From positions 1-44,879 of the forward strand of contig CAJUAF010000022.1 in the NCBI GenBank assembly GCA_910584365.1: a DNA stretch of 44,879 nucleotides. Direction: 5' to 3'. Of the stretch, positions 16,254 to 25,147 are shown piece after piece. The position numbers and the translations under genes are program-made. Each line of letters starts with the position of its first letter. The stretch's first letter is position 1. The notes beneath the pieces were generated by a model. The model was given only the letters and a program-made list of their open reading frames with translations. It made no database searches and was not told where the DNA came from. Source of the stretch: an uncultured Muribaculaceae bacterium. GTDB taxonomy: Bacteria; Bacteroidota; Bacteroidia; Bacteroidales; Muribaculaceae.

Positions 16254-16712
16254 TCAGATATGGAGGATGTTACGCAGGATTCCCCACAGGATTACTGTTC
16301 CCAGGAGAATGAATACTGAGAGGGGAGAGGTCAGACGGCTGTGGATTTTACCGGCCGCTGGATTCCGCAACATAGAGAGCAGCATAATCAGGCCGAGATA
16401 TACCAGCAGCGGGGGCAATAGCAGATTGTAGCTCCAGGCCTCCAGCGGGTGTCCCTCCAAAAGTGCGCGAAAGGCTCGCTGTGAGCCGCATCCGGGACAC
16501 TGCAGTCCCGTCAGCCAGCGGAAGGGGCACGGAGGCATTCTTCCCGAGATCCCGCAGACTACGGCATACAGAACGAGCGCGCCGGCTGCGCCGGCGCCCA
16601 GGAGGAAATTCTGTCGGCTGTCTGAAGCCACGTGCCCGGTGATTCGGTCTGTAGGATTATCAAATGCCTGAGAAAGCGAGCTGCACGGGGAGCCATACAA
16701 GGCCCAGGACAA
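16254..16712 (-). CDS. DUF2752 membrane protein
   Basis: The protein has up to 152 residues, with the DUF2752 core CPFRWLTGLQCPGCGSQRAFRALLEG between hydrophobic segments. The conserved Cys-Pro-x-Cys-Gly pattern may bind metal or be redox-active. The function is unknown. The longest frame overlaps the upstream GYF gene by 53 bp. Its first 30 residues look unlike the family, so a start at the GTG at 16631 (VASDSRQNF) is a realistic alternative. It likely forms an operon with the GYF-dispanin gene, as both are small membrane proteins often found together. Confidence 0.85.
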   Translation of the reverse strand: MSWALYGSPCSSLSQAFDNPTDRITGHVASDSRQNFLLGAGAAGALVLYAVVCGISGRMPPCPFRWLTGLQCPGCGSQRAFRALLEGHPLEAWSYNLLLPPLLVYLGLIMLLSMLRNPAAGKIHSRLTSPLSVFILLGTVILWGILRNILHI

Positions 16713-17271
16713 TCGACAGCATGATGAGCCACTGCGCCCAGTCCGACATCTTTTGCGCCTTTTTCAGATTACCGCGGTTATAGGCCTGTTTGACCTGCGC
16801 CGAGCAGACGATAGCGGCGACTCCCAGCGGCATACAGCAGAGAATAGTGACGATAATTGACCAGGCAAGGTAAGCCGGCGGACAAGGTTCGTCGGGGATT
16901 ACAGCTTCCTGTTGCCACTCCCATTGCTGTGCGGGCTGCGGCATCGGCTCGGGTTCCACGGGGTGTGCCGCCGGCTGGGGGGCGGCCTGCTGTGCGGGGT
17001 ACGGTTCAGGCTGCGGGGCTACCTGTTGCGGGGTCCAGGGTTGAACGGAAGGTTCCGGCTGCCGTGGCATAACAGGCGTTTCCGGTATGACAGGCGCCTG
17101 GGGAACCGGAGGAGCCAGCAACAGCCGCAACTCCTCGATTTCCGAGGCCTCAACCCAATCCGGGAGGCCGGAATACCACACGGGGGTCTCCGCCGTCAGC
17201 CCCATTTCCATGAGCTGCGCGGCGGTGAAAGGCCCTGCGTGTCGGTCATCGATTATTGTCCAGTATTCCAT
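16660..17271 (-). CDS. GYF-domain and CD225/dispanin-domain membrane protein
   Basis: This is a 203-residue two-domain protein. An N-terminal GYF_2 domain (MEYWTIIDDRHAGPFTAAQL ... TPVWYSGLPDWVEAS) is followed by a Pro/Gln-rich linker (about 55-125). The C-terminal dispanin (CD225) domain has two membrane segments (YLAWSIIVTILCCMPLGVAAIVCS and WLIMLSIVLGLVWLPVQLAF) with the usual QVKQAYNRGNLKKAQKMS loop between them. GYF domains bind proline-rich peptides. Dispanins are membrane-bending proteins in animals but of unknown role in bacteria. Confidence 0.88.
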   Translation of the reverse strand: MEYWTIIDDRHAGPFTAAQLMEMGLTAETPVWYSGLPDWVEASEIEELRLLLAPPVPQAPVIPETPVMPRQPEPSVQPWTPQQVAPQPEPYPAQQAAPQPAAHPVEPEPMPQPAQQWEWQQEAVIPDEPCPPAYLAWSIIVTILCCMPLGVAAIVCSAQVKQAYNRGNLKKAQKMSDWAQWLIMLSIVLGLVWLPVQLAFSGI

Positions 17272-17320
17272 CGGGGAATCGTTTTATGATTGGCTAAGAG
17301 AGTGTTCGGCGGGAGGGAAA

Positions 17321-18208
17321 TCAGAAAAACTTGGTTTCCTTGCCGAAAATAACGGTAAGAAGGTTGTTGGCCAGGCCGGACGCACCGATACGGAAATATT
17401 CGTTGGTGAGCCATTTGTCGCCCAGGATTTCCTTCACGATGCAATAGTAGGAGACGGCCTCCTGGGGGGTGCGCACACCTCCGGCGGGCTTGAAGCCTAC
17501 CATGCGGCCCGACTGTTCGTAATATTCCTTGATGCACTGACACATCACATAAGCGGCCTCCAGGCTTGCTCCGGGGACATCCTTGCCCGTGGAAGTCTTG
17601 ATGAAGTCGGCTCCGGAGTACATGGCCAGCACAGACGCATCGCGGATATTCTTCGCTGTCATCAGCGCGCCCGATTCCAGGATGACTTTCAGCCGGGCAT
17701 CGCGACAGGCGGCTTTCTGCTCCATGATTTCGTCGCAGACCTCCTCATAGTCTCCGTCGAAGAAATTGCCCTGGTTCAGTACGATGTCGATTTCGTCGGC
17801 ACCTCCGTCAACGGCAAGAGCCGTCTCGGCCACCTTCACCTCGGTGAAAGTCTGCGACGAAGGGAATCCGCCGGAAACGCAGGCGATATCCACCTCAGAA
17901 ACCTCGAGGACAGCGCGGACAACCTGGGCGAAATTGGGATACACACAGATGGCGGCGACGTTCTTCATCTCGGGGTGTTCGGTCTCGAACTGGTTTACCT
18001 TCTCGGTGAAGTCCGCCACGGAGCGGGGCGAATCGGTCGATTTCAGCGTTGTCAGGTCGATACAGTTGAACAGGAACTTGTAGACCTCCTCGTTGGAGTT
18101 CTCGGCAAGGTGTTCGTCGAGGATACGTTTTACCTCGGCGGCGACGAAAGCGTCGTCGGTCGTTACGGCGGAGCGTCCGATGGCGTCCCGGTATTTGTCT
18201 TGGGCCAT
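17321..18208 (-). CDS. deoC: Deoxyribose-phosphate aldolase
   Basis: The 295-residue class I aldolase has the Schiff-base lysine motif GADFIKTSTGKD, KVILESGAL and GFKPAGGVRTPQEA. It splits 2-deoxyribose 5-phosphate into acetaldehyde and glyceraldehyde 3-phosphate in deoxynucleoside breakdown. It is longer than the E. coli enzyme because of an N-terminal extension, which is normal for Bacteroidota. It follows the dehydrogenase gene by 35 bp and may share its transcript. Confidence 0.96.
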   Translation of the reverse strand: MAQDKYRDAIGRSAVTTDDAFVAAEVKRILDEHLAENSNEEVYKFLFNCIDLTTLKSTDSPRSVADFTEKVNQFETEHPEMKNVAAICVYPNFAQVVRAVLEVSEVDIACVSGGFPSSQTFTEVKVAETALAVDGGADEIDIVLNQGNFFDGDYEEVCDEIMEQKAACRDARLKVILESGALMTAKNIRDASVLAMYSGADFIKTSTGKDVPGASLEAAYVMCQCIKEYYEQSGRMVGFKPAGGVRTPQEAVSYYCIVKEILGDKWLTNEYFRIGASGLANNLLTVIFGKETKFF

Positions 18209-18243
18209 AGTCTTTTACAGTTAGGATTTAAAGGATTTGACAA

Positions 18244-19479
18244 TCAGTTGATTTTGTCGACCTCAAGGGGCTGGTCAATGACTTCCTCCCAGGGGAGACC
18301 CTGCAGGGGAAGCTGCTCCATGAACGGGTCGGGGTCATATTCTTCAACATTGTGGACGCCCGGTTTGTTCCATTTTCCGGTAAGAAACATCATGGCGCCG
18401 ATCATGGCGGGCACGCCGGTGGTATAGCTTACGGCCTGCATACCCGTCTCCTTGTAAGCCTCGCTGTGGGAGCAGTTGTTGTAGATGTAATAAGTCATCG
18501 GCTTCCCCTCCTTCGACTTGCCGGAGATGCGGCATCCGATGGAAGTCTCCCCGGTATAGTTCTCGCCCAGGTCCTGGGGATTGGGGAGGACGGCCTTGAG
18601 GAACTGCAGCGGCACGATTTTCTGGCCGTTGTAGTCTATTTCGTCGATACGGGCCATCCCTATGTCCTGGATGACACGCAGATGGGTCAGATATTCCTGG
18701 CCGAAAGTCATCCAGAAACGGGCGCGCCGGATTGTCGGGAAGTTCTGTACCAGCGACTCCAGCTCCTCGTGGTAAAGCAGATAGCTGTCGCGCGGACCGA
18801 TATGCGGGTAAGTCAGCGACGCGTGGATTTCAAGCGGCCCGGTGGTTATCCACTTGCCGTCCTGCCAGTAGCGGCCGTTCTGGGTAATCTCGCGGATGTT
18901 GATTTCGGGGTTGAAATTCGTGGCGAAAGCCTTTCCGTGATTACCGGCGTTGCAGTCCACGATATCCAGGGTCTCCATCTCCGAGAAATAATGCTTGGCC
19001 GCGTAGGCGGTGAACACTCCCGACACTCCCGGGTCGAAACCGCATCCGAGAATCGCCGTCAGGCCCGCTTTCTCGAAGCGTTCGCGGTAGGCCCACTGCC
19101 ATGAATATTCGAAATGGGCCACGTCGCGCGGCTCGTAATTCGCCGTGTCGAGATAGTTTACACCACATTCCAGGCAGGCGTCCATGATGGTCAGGTCCTG
19201 ATAGGGGAGGGCCAGGTTCATGACCAGCTCGGGTTTATGGCGGCGCAGAAGACCGCAAAGATCCTCGACGGAGTCGGCGTCCACCCTGTCGGTCTCTATG
19301 ACCGGGAGCTTGCGCCCGTGACGGGCTGCCTCACGCTGGATTGCCTCCTTCACCGCATCGCATTTCTCGCGCCGGCGCGAGGCCAGGACGATTTCGGTGA
19401 ACACCTCGGGGTTCTGGGCACATTTGTGGGCTGCCACGGTGCCTACACCTCCGACGCCGATAATGATAACTTTTGCCAT
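18244..19479 (-). CDS. Saccharopine dehydrogenase family, probable carboxynorspermidine dehydrogenase
   Basis: The 411-residue NAD(P)-dependent enzyme has an N-terminal Rossmann motif (IIGVGGVGTVAAHKC). The middle and C-terminal parts (LGCGFDPGVSGVFTAYAAKHY, CNAGNHGKAFATNFNPEINIREI, GLPWEEVID) match the Lys1-like family that includes carboxynorspermidine/carboxyspermidine dehydrogenase. That enzyme condenses aspartate semialdehyde with a diamine in the alternative polyamine pathway, and most gut Bacteroidales make spermidine this way. The decarboxylase partner (NspC) is not in this window. A TAACTTTG box precedes it (19554-19561). Confidence 0.88.
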   Translation of the reverse strand: MAKVIIIGVGGVGTVAAHKCAQNPEVFTEIVLASRRREKCDAVKEAIQREAARHGRKLPVIETDRVDADSVEDLCGLLRRHKPELVMNLALPYQDLTIMDACLECGVNYLDTANYEPRDVAHFEYSWQWAYRERFEKAGLTAILGCGFDPGVSGVFTAYAAKHYFSEMETLDIVDCNAGNHGKAFATNFNPEINIREITQNGRYWQDGKWITTGPLEIHASLTYPHIGPRDSYLLYHEELESLVQNFPTIRRARFWMTFGQEYLTHLRVIQDIGMARIDEIDYNGQKIVPLQFLKAVLPNPQDLGENYTGETSIGCRISGKSKEGKPMTYYIYNNCSHSEAYKETGMQAVSYTTGVPAMIGAMMFLTGKWNKPGVHNVEEYDPDPFMEQLPLQGLPWEEVIDQPLEVDKIN

Positions 19480-19553
19480 TCTTTATAGACTGTGTATTGG
19501 AATTATCTGTTAGAAACCGGGCGTTGCCGGATGGGCTCAACCCGTCTGAAACG

Positions 19554-19561
19554 CAAAGTTA
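19554..19561 (-). promoter_or_regulatory. Predicted -7 box upstream of the dehydrogenase gene
   Basis: The minus strand reads TAACTTTG, an exact TAnnTTTG match about 75 bp upstream of the start codon. No TTTG is present at the expected -33 distance. Confidence 0.45.
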
Positions 19562-19670
19562 GCAAAAAAAATGAACCCGACCCCCATTTTCGGCAAAAAT
19601 CATCGTCCCCCTCTTTCCCGCGCGCAATATAAAGGGGAAAAAGGCGTTTATTAGTCAGCGAAACTCTACA

Positions 19671-22600
19671 ATGTCTGTAACTTTCCATATGAACACTCTT
19701 TCAGAAAAAATATATTCCCGACTGCTTTTCCCCCTTCTTTTTCTTCTTGTCTGCGGAGCCGCCGGACCGGCCGCGGCCATGCCGGCGGAGACCTACGCTG
19801 CTTCCTCCAAGCTTGCTTCGGGAAAATGGGTCAAGGTCTCCGTGGCCCGTTCCGGGATGTATCTGATTTCCGACGCCGAGCTGCGCCGCTGGGGATTCTC
19901 CAATCCCTCCGCGGTGAAAGTCTACGGCTACGGCGCCCAGCGTCTGCCCGAGGCTCTGAATCCCTCCACATATCTCGACGACCTTCCCCAGACCCCTTCG
20001 GAATATGTGCCGGGGCGCGGAATCGTCTTCTTCGGGGAAGGTCCCGTTACAATCGGGAATCTTACGGTAGAGTATCTGCGCCCCGTCCAGAACCCTTTCA
20101 CCGTCCTGGGCTACTATTTCCTGTCGGAAGATACGGAGGAAGAGCGTCTCGTCCCGCAGCCCGATCAGCTTTCCTCTCCGGAAGCCTCCTCTCCGGCGCG
20201 TACTTTCAAGGAGCTTTCCTATCATGAATCGGAGCTGTATTCCCCCGGGCAGGTAGGCCATCTGCTTGTCGGAGAGGATTTCAAATATAACCGTACTCAG
20301 AAATTCACCTTCTCCCTTCCCGGTATCGAGACTTCCAATCCCGTCTGGATGGAGGCCTCGTTCATCACCAACACCCTATCGGAAGCCTCCACGATAACCT
20401 ACTCCCTCAACGGCCAGGCACTCCCCTCCGGCTCCGGGGACCGTATTCCCGCCACTACCCAGAAATATTTCCACGGTCAGGAAGGTCTCTCCCGCAAGCA
20501 GATCCAGGTTACTGACCCGCAGGTGGAAATCGGAGTCAACTTCGCCACAAACTCCACCGTCAAGTACGCCAATCTCAACTATATAGCTCTCTCCTATACG
20601 CGTCGCATCTCCCTCGAAGGGGACGGTACCCTGGTGTTCAACGCCTCGGGAGGCTATTCCGGATTTTCCCTGGCCCAGGCCGACGACGACACCCGCGTAT
20701 GGGATATCACCACCCCCACAGCCGCCACGGCCATGAATCTTTCCACGCCTGACGGGGACACCCGCCGCTGGTCCCTCTCCCGCTCGGGGATGAGACGCTA
20801 CGCCGCCTGGAAACCTTCGGGCACTTTCGGCCAGGTGCAGCTTGTCGGCCAGGTCCGCAACCAGAATCTCCACGCGATGGAGGGAGCCGAGATGGTGATT
20901 TTTACCCTTCCCCAGTGGAAAGACCAGGCCGAACGCCTCGCCACCCTTCACCGTCAGGACAAGGATGACCCCCTGACCGTGGCCGTTCTGACTCCCCAGG
21001 AAGTCTACAATGAATTTTCCTCCGGCTCTCCCGACGTCCAGTCGTTCCGCAAATTGCTGAAGATGTTCTACGACCGTCAGGCGTCTTCGGGCAAGCCCCT
21101 GCGCTACGCCCTCTTCCTGAGTCGTCCCAACTACGACAACCGTTCGCTCACTCCCGAGACCAAGACGCTCGGTTATCCCTTCCTCCCGGCATGGTTCACC
21201 GACCGCGGCCTGTATGACAATGACTCCTACACCACCGACGATATTTTCGGCTTCCTTGAAGACTATTCCGGCACGAACACCGGCTCCGACAAGCTCTCCA
21301 TCGCCGTGGGACGTATGCCCCTTACATCCCAGGCCGATGCCAAGTCGGCTGTCGACAAACTGGTAAAGTATTACGAGAAGATGCCCCGTTCCAACTGGAA
21401 GAACAATATCCTGATTGTCGCCGACGATCAGGACAACGGTGAGCATCTCCACCAGGCCGACGATTTCTTCTGGCACTTCCTGACCGAGAGTGACGGTCAT
21501 TCCTCTGTGTTCTACAAGAAGCTATACACCGACCAGTACGAACTCATCTCGAACGTCTACGAAGAGGGTCGCAAGGATTTCTACCGCTATCTTGACGAGG
21601 GTGTGATGTGGTGGACCTATACCGGCCACGCCAACGAATCCTCCCTGACGGCCGAGGGACTGGTGACATATACCGACCTCAACAATTTCTATCTGCGCCA
21701 CTGGCCTGTGGTCTACGCCGCCACCTGCGATTTCCTCCGCTGGGACGCCCCGACAATCTCCGGGGCCGAAATCCTGTTCAAGAATCCCAACGGGGGAGTG
21801 ATCGCCGCCATCTCGGCCACCCGCCCCGTGTATATCCCCAACAACGGTTATCTCTCCGCCGCGATGGGACGCCAGATGCTCAAGCGCCAGGCCGACGGCC
21901 GTTTCGGCACTGTCGGCGATATCCTCCGCAGGGCAAAGAACGATTACCAGACTTATAATGAACGCACCGACGTCTGGACTCCCACCGCCGACTCCAACAA
22001 ACTACGCTACGTGCTGATGGGAGACCCCGCCATGCGTCTGACCCTCCCGTCCTACCGCGTGGTCGTGGACCGCATCGCCGGTGTGGACCTCCCGGTCTCC
22101 GACAATGAGGAACCCCCGACCATCATGGCCCGGCAGCAGACGTCCGTAGAAGGACATCTGGAAACCCCCGACGGTCAGCCTCTCGGGGATTTCAACGGTA
22201 TCATAATGGCTACTCTCTATGACGCCGAGCAGAGCATCACCACCCGCGGAAACGGAAAGGACGGCGTCGAAAGTACTTTCGACCAGCAGGGGGGACGCCT
22301 TTTCGTAGGGAACGCCAAAGTCGAGAACGGTAAATTCTCCCTACCCGTCCAGATGCCTTCCGAAGTGGTCAACAACTACCGCAACGCGGCCCTGAACCTA
22401 TATGCATACGAAGAAGAGGGGCGCGAGGCTGTCGGCGTGAACCGTGATTTCTATGTTTACGGCACCGACCTCGACGCCGAACCGGACGACACGCCCCCTG
22501 TGATCAACGCCTTCTACCTGAATTATCCGACCTTCCAGTCCGGCGACGAGGTCAACAACTCCCCGATGGTAATCGCCGAAGTCTCCGATGACCGCGCCAT

Positions 22601-23159
22601 CAACCTCTCGACCGCCGGAGTCGGGCACCAGATGGTCCTCTCGCTTGACAACGGCAACAAGACCTTCAGCGATGTCGCCGACTATTTCACTCCCTACACC
22701 GACGGCACTCCCGGCGGCACCATCGCCTATCCTCTGGAGAACCTGGCCGTAGGCGCCCATACCCTACGTCTGCGCGTCTGGGACGCCGCTCCCAATTCTG
22801 CCGACGCCCAACTGGAATTCTTCGTCGCCAAGCGCATCACTCCGGTAATCTACGATGTCTACACCGACGCCAATCCCGCTTCCGTGGAGGCTAACTTCTA
22901 CGTCACCCATGACCGTCCGGACCGCGACCTGACCGTCACCATCGAAGTCTTCGACATGATGGGGCGCCGCCTTTGGCAGGCCACTCAGAACGGCCGCAGC
23001 GATATGTTCCAGTCGATGCCCATCACCTGGGACCTCACTGACTTCGGCGGCCGCCGCGTAGGACGCGGAATCTACCTGTACCGCGCCACCGTTTCCGATG
23101 ACAATTCCGGCGACAAGACCGCTACCGAAGCGCGCCGCATCGCCGTCACCGCCCCCTGA
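19671..23159 (+). CDS. porU: Type IX secretion system sortase PorU (C25 peptidase)
   Basis: The 1162-residue protein has a signal peptide (LLFPLLFLLVCGAAGPAAAMPA; an alternative start at 19689 gives a better one). Its N-terminal part (WVKVSVARSGMYLISDAELRRWGFSNPSAVKVYGYGAQRLPE) is typical of PorU. The gingipain-like peptidase domain contains the catalytic His653 (WWTYTGHANE) and Cys686 (VYAATCDFLRWD). The C-terminus has Ig-like and sorting-domain-like segments (YLYRATVSDD). PorU sits on the outer surface, cleaves the C-terminal sorting signal of T9SS cargo and attaches cargo to A-LPS. The usual neighbour porV is absent here. Confidence 0.94.
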   Translation: MSVTFHMNTLSEKIYSRLLFPLLFLLVCGAAGPAAAMPAETYAASSKLASGKWVKVSVARSGMYLISDAELRRWGFSNPSAVKVYGYGAQRLPEALNPSTYLDDLPQTPSEYVPGRGIVFFGEGPVTIGNLTVEYLRPVQNPFTVLGYYFLSEDTEEERLVPQPDQLSSPEASSPARTFKELSYHESELYSPGQVGHLLVGEDFKYNRTQKFTFSLPGIETSNPVWMEASFITNTLSEASTITYSLNGQALPSGSGDRIPATTQKYFHGQEGLSRKQIQVTDPQVEIGVNFATNSTVKYANLNYIALSYTRRISLEGDGTLVFNASGGYSGFSLAQADDDTRVWDITTPTAATAMNLSTPDGDTRRWSLSRSGMRRYAAWKPSGTFGQVQLVGQVRNQNLHAMEGAEMVIFTLPQWKDQAERLATLHRQDKDDPLTVAVLTPQEVYNEFSSGSPDVQSFRKLLKMFYDRQASSGKPLRYALFLSRPNYDNRSLTPETKTLGYPFLPAWFTDRGLYDNDSYTTDDIFGFLEDYSGTNTGSDKLSIAVGRMPLTSQADAKSAVDKLVKYYEKMPRSNWKNNILIVADDQDNGEHLHQADDFFWHFLTESDGHSSVFYKKLYTDQYELISNVYEEGRKDFYRYLDEGVMWWTYTGHANESSLTAEGLVTYTDLNNFYLRHWPVVYAATCDFLRWDAPTISGAEILFKNPNGGVIAAISATRPVYIPNNGYLSAAMGRQMLKRQADGRFGTVGDILRRAKNDYQTYNERTDVWTPTADSNKLRYVLMGDPAMRLTLPSYRVVVDRIAGVDLPVSDNEEPPTIMARQQTSVEGHLETPDGQPLGDFNGIIMATLYDAEQSITTRGNGKDGVESTFDQQGGRLFVGNAKVENGKFSLPVQMPSEVVNNYRNAALNLYAYEEEGREAVGVNRDFYVYGTDLDAEPDDTPPVINAFYLNYPTFQSGDEVNNSPMVIAEVSDDRAINLSTAGVGHQMVLSLDNGNKTFSDVADYFTPYTDGTPGGTIAYPLENLAVGAHTLRLRVWDAAPNSADAQLEFFVAKRITPVIYDVYTDANPASVEANFYVTHDRPDRDLTVTIEVFDMMGRRLWQATQNGRSDMFQSMPITWDLTDFGGRRVGRGIYLYRATVSDDNSGDKTATEARRIAVTAP

Positions 23160-23203
23160 TCCTTCCTCCCCCCGCCTCTGCGTCCTTTTAAATTTTTCCA
23201 GCG

Positions 23204-23235
23204 CTGCCTGTCGTGTGGTTCGCCCTTAGGCGAAC
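23204..23235. repeat. REP-like palindromic repeat, copy 3 (inverted)
   Basis: This is the reverse complement of the 14858/15558 element with two differences (GTTCGCCTAAGGGCGAAC, then CACACGACAGGCAG). It sits between the convergent ends of porU and the GlmU-like gene, where it may serve as a transcription or mRNA end. Confidence 0.8.
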
Positions 23236-23276
23236 AAATGAAGGCGAGCAGGCTTTTGCGCCCCCTCCCGCGCCGG

Positions 23277-24455
23277 TTATTTATAATTCTCGGCCTGCTG
23301 GCGGATCTGCTGGAACAGACGGATGTCGACGTCGGTCAGGGCGCGGTGACGCCGCGCCATCATGCGCGAGGCTATGTCGAGGAATTTTTCCATCGGCAGG
23401 TCGGTGAATCCCTGGGCTCCGCCTTCGCTGAAAGAGGCGATGAAATTGCGGGGGAAGCCGGAACCGTGGATATTTACCCCGACGCCGACAACCGTGGCGG
23501 TATTGAACATCGTGTTGATGCCCGCCTTGGAGTGGTCCCCCATGATGAGGCCGCAGAACTGCAGGCCGGTCTTGAGGAAGCGGTGGCGGGGATAGTTCCA
23601 GAGTTTGATTTCCGTGTAGTCGTTCTTAAGATTGGAGGAGACGCAGCCGGCCCCGAGATTACACCATTCGCCGATGACGGCGTTCCCCAGGAAACCGTCG
23701 TGGGCCTTGTTGGAGTAGCCGATCATGACTACGTTGTTAAGCTCTCCGCCTACCTTGCACCAGGGGCCCAGAGTGGTTCCGGGATAAATCTTCGAGCCCA
23801 TGTTGACCGTGGAGTGTTCTCCCAGAGCGATGGGGCCGCGCAGACAGGACCCTTCCATAATTTCTACGTTGCGTCCCACGTAAATCGGGCCGTGGGAGGC
23901 GTTCAGCACCACTCCCTCCACGATTGCTCCGCTCTCGATATAAATCAGGTCGGGATCTCCGATGACGGTGTTGCTGCGTGGAATCGACTGACCCTCGCGT
24001 CCTCGCGTAATATACTGGAAATCCTCCTCGATCTGCCGGGGATTGAGCAGGAAGATATCATAGAGGAAATCCACCGTGTCGATTTTGTCCTGGAACAGGA
24101 TGTCACCTCCGACAGGATTCGCCGACAGATGCTGCGCTACGGTCACTTCCTCCCCCTTCATGTTCCGGGCGATTAGTTTCTCGCCGGGAAGCAGACGGTC
24201 AACGGCCGCGGCCAGGTCTTCGGTCGGGATAACGTTGGAGGCGATTATGATGTCGCCGGGTTCCGAGGGGGGACAGGGGAATTTCTCGCCGAGATATTCC
24301 TCGGTCTGGTAATGATAGTCGCCGGGCAGATACATCTCCCACTTCTGGCGGATGGTGTTGATGCCGATTAGCAGATCCGCCACCGGGCGTGTATAGCTCA
24401 GAGGCAGGAGGTTGTCATGGACGGACTGTTCGTCCCGGAGTATGATTTTTCGCAT
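23277..24455 (-). CDS. GlmU-family putative sugar nucleotidyltransferase
   Basis: The 392-residue protein starts MRKIILRDEQSVHDNLLPLSYTRPVADLLIGINTIRQKWE, the signature of a Bacteroidota family annotated as GlmU-like. An N-terminal nucleotidyltransferase-like part is followed by left-handed beta-helix hexapeptide repeats (about 180-340, with GRNVEIMEGS, GPIALGEHSTVNMGS, IGYSNKAHDGFLGNAVIGEWCNLGAG). A sugar-nucleotide role in cell-envelope synthesis is likely, but the exact substrate is not shown. It is divergent from rfbC. Confidence 0.88.
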   Translation of the reverse strand: MRKIILRDEQSVHDNLLPLSYTRPVADLLIGINTIRQKWEMYLPGDYHYQTEEYLGEKFPCPPSEPGDIIIASNVIPTEDLAAAVDRLLPGEKLIARNMKGEEVTVAQHLSANPVGGDILFQDKIDTVDFLYDIFLLNPRQIEEDFQYITRGREGQSIPRSNTVIGDPDLIYIESGAIVEGVVLNASHGPIYVGRNVEIMEGSCLRGPIALGEHSTVNMGSKIYPGTTLGPWCKVGGELNNVVMIGYSNKAHDGFLGNAVIGEWCNLGAGCVSSNLKNDYTEIKLWNYPRHRFLKTGLQFCGLIMGDHSKAGINTMFNTATVVGVGVNIHGSGFPRNFIASFSEGGAQGFTDLPMEKFLDIASRMMARRHRALTDVDIRLFQQIRQQAENYK

Positions 24456-24506
24456 TTCGGATGATAGCTTTGTGTCGGTAAACTTTTATATTTGCAACAA
24501 ATGTAT

Positions 24507-24514
24507 TACTTTTG
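24507..24514 (+). promoter_or_regulatory. Predicted -7 box upstream of rfbC
   Basis: TACTTTTG matches TAnnTTTG, 25 bp before the start codon. A second match, TATATTTG, lies at 24487-24494. Neither has a TTTG at the ideal -33 spacing. Confidence 0.4.
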
Positions 24515-24539
24515 CATCGAAAATGCAAATTTTACAACG

Positions 24540-25097
24540 ATGAATTATATTCCGACACAGATAGATGGAGTGTATATAGTTGAGCCGAAACGGTTTGGCG
24601 ATGCGAGGGGCTATTTTATGGAGACATTCCGCCTGGAGGAGTTCCGCCGCAACGTGGCTCCCGGCATCGAATTCGTGCAGACCAATGAATCTGTGTCGAC
24701 CCGCGGAGTTCTCCGCGGCCTTCATTTCCAGAAAGGGGAGTTTTCCCAGGCGAAACTCGTCAGGGTATCGCAGGGAACGGTCATCGACGTCATCGTGGAC
24801 CTCCGGCCCGAATCCCCCACTTTCGGAAAACACGTGGCCGTGGAGCTGTCGGCCGAGAATGCCCGTCAGCTGTTTGTGCCCCGCCGGTTCGCCCACGGAT
24901 TCATCGTTCTTTCCGACGTGGCCCAGTTCCAGTATATGGTAGACAATGTCTACGCTCCCCAGGCCGAGGCCACTCTCCGTTTCGACGACCCCGAACTCGG
25001 AATCGACTGGCCGCTCCCCGCTTCCGAGCTGAACCTCTCCGAAAAAGATCTGCGCGGCTATTCCCTGGCGCAGATACGTGATCTTAAACCTTTCTGA
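24540..25097 (+). CDS. rfbC: dTDP-4-dehydrorhamnose 3,5-epimerase
   Basis: The 185-residue cupin-fold epimerase has the motifs GVYIVEPKRFGDARGYFMETF, NESVSTRGVLRGLHFQ (catalytic His), FVPRRFAHGFIVLSD and the Tyr-containing FQYMVDNVY. It converts dTDP-4-keto-6-deoxyglucose to the L-lyxo form in dTDP-L-rhamnose synthesis for surface polysaccharide. The start at MNYIPTQ is chosen because family members begin there and the -7 box lies just upstream. The other rml genes are not in the window. Confidence 0.95.
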   Translation: MNYIPTQIDGVYIVEPKRFGDARGYFMETFRLEEFRRNVAPGIEFVQTNESVSTRGVLRGLHFQKGEFSQAKLVRVSQGTVIDVIVDLRPESPTFGKHVAVELSAENARQLFVPRRFAHGFIVLSDVAQFQYMVDNVYAPQAEATLRFDDPELGIDWPLPASELNLSEKDLRGYSLAQIRDLKPF

Positions 25098-25147
25098 CAC
25101 CTGATTTCGTAATAATAAACACCTGCTTAATCAATTTACTCTCGTTA

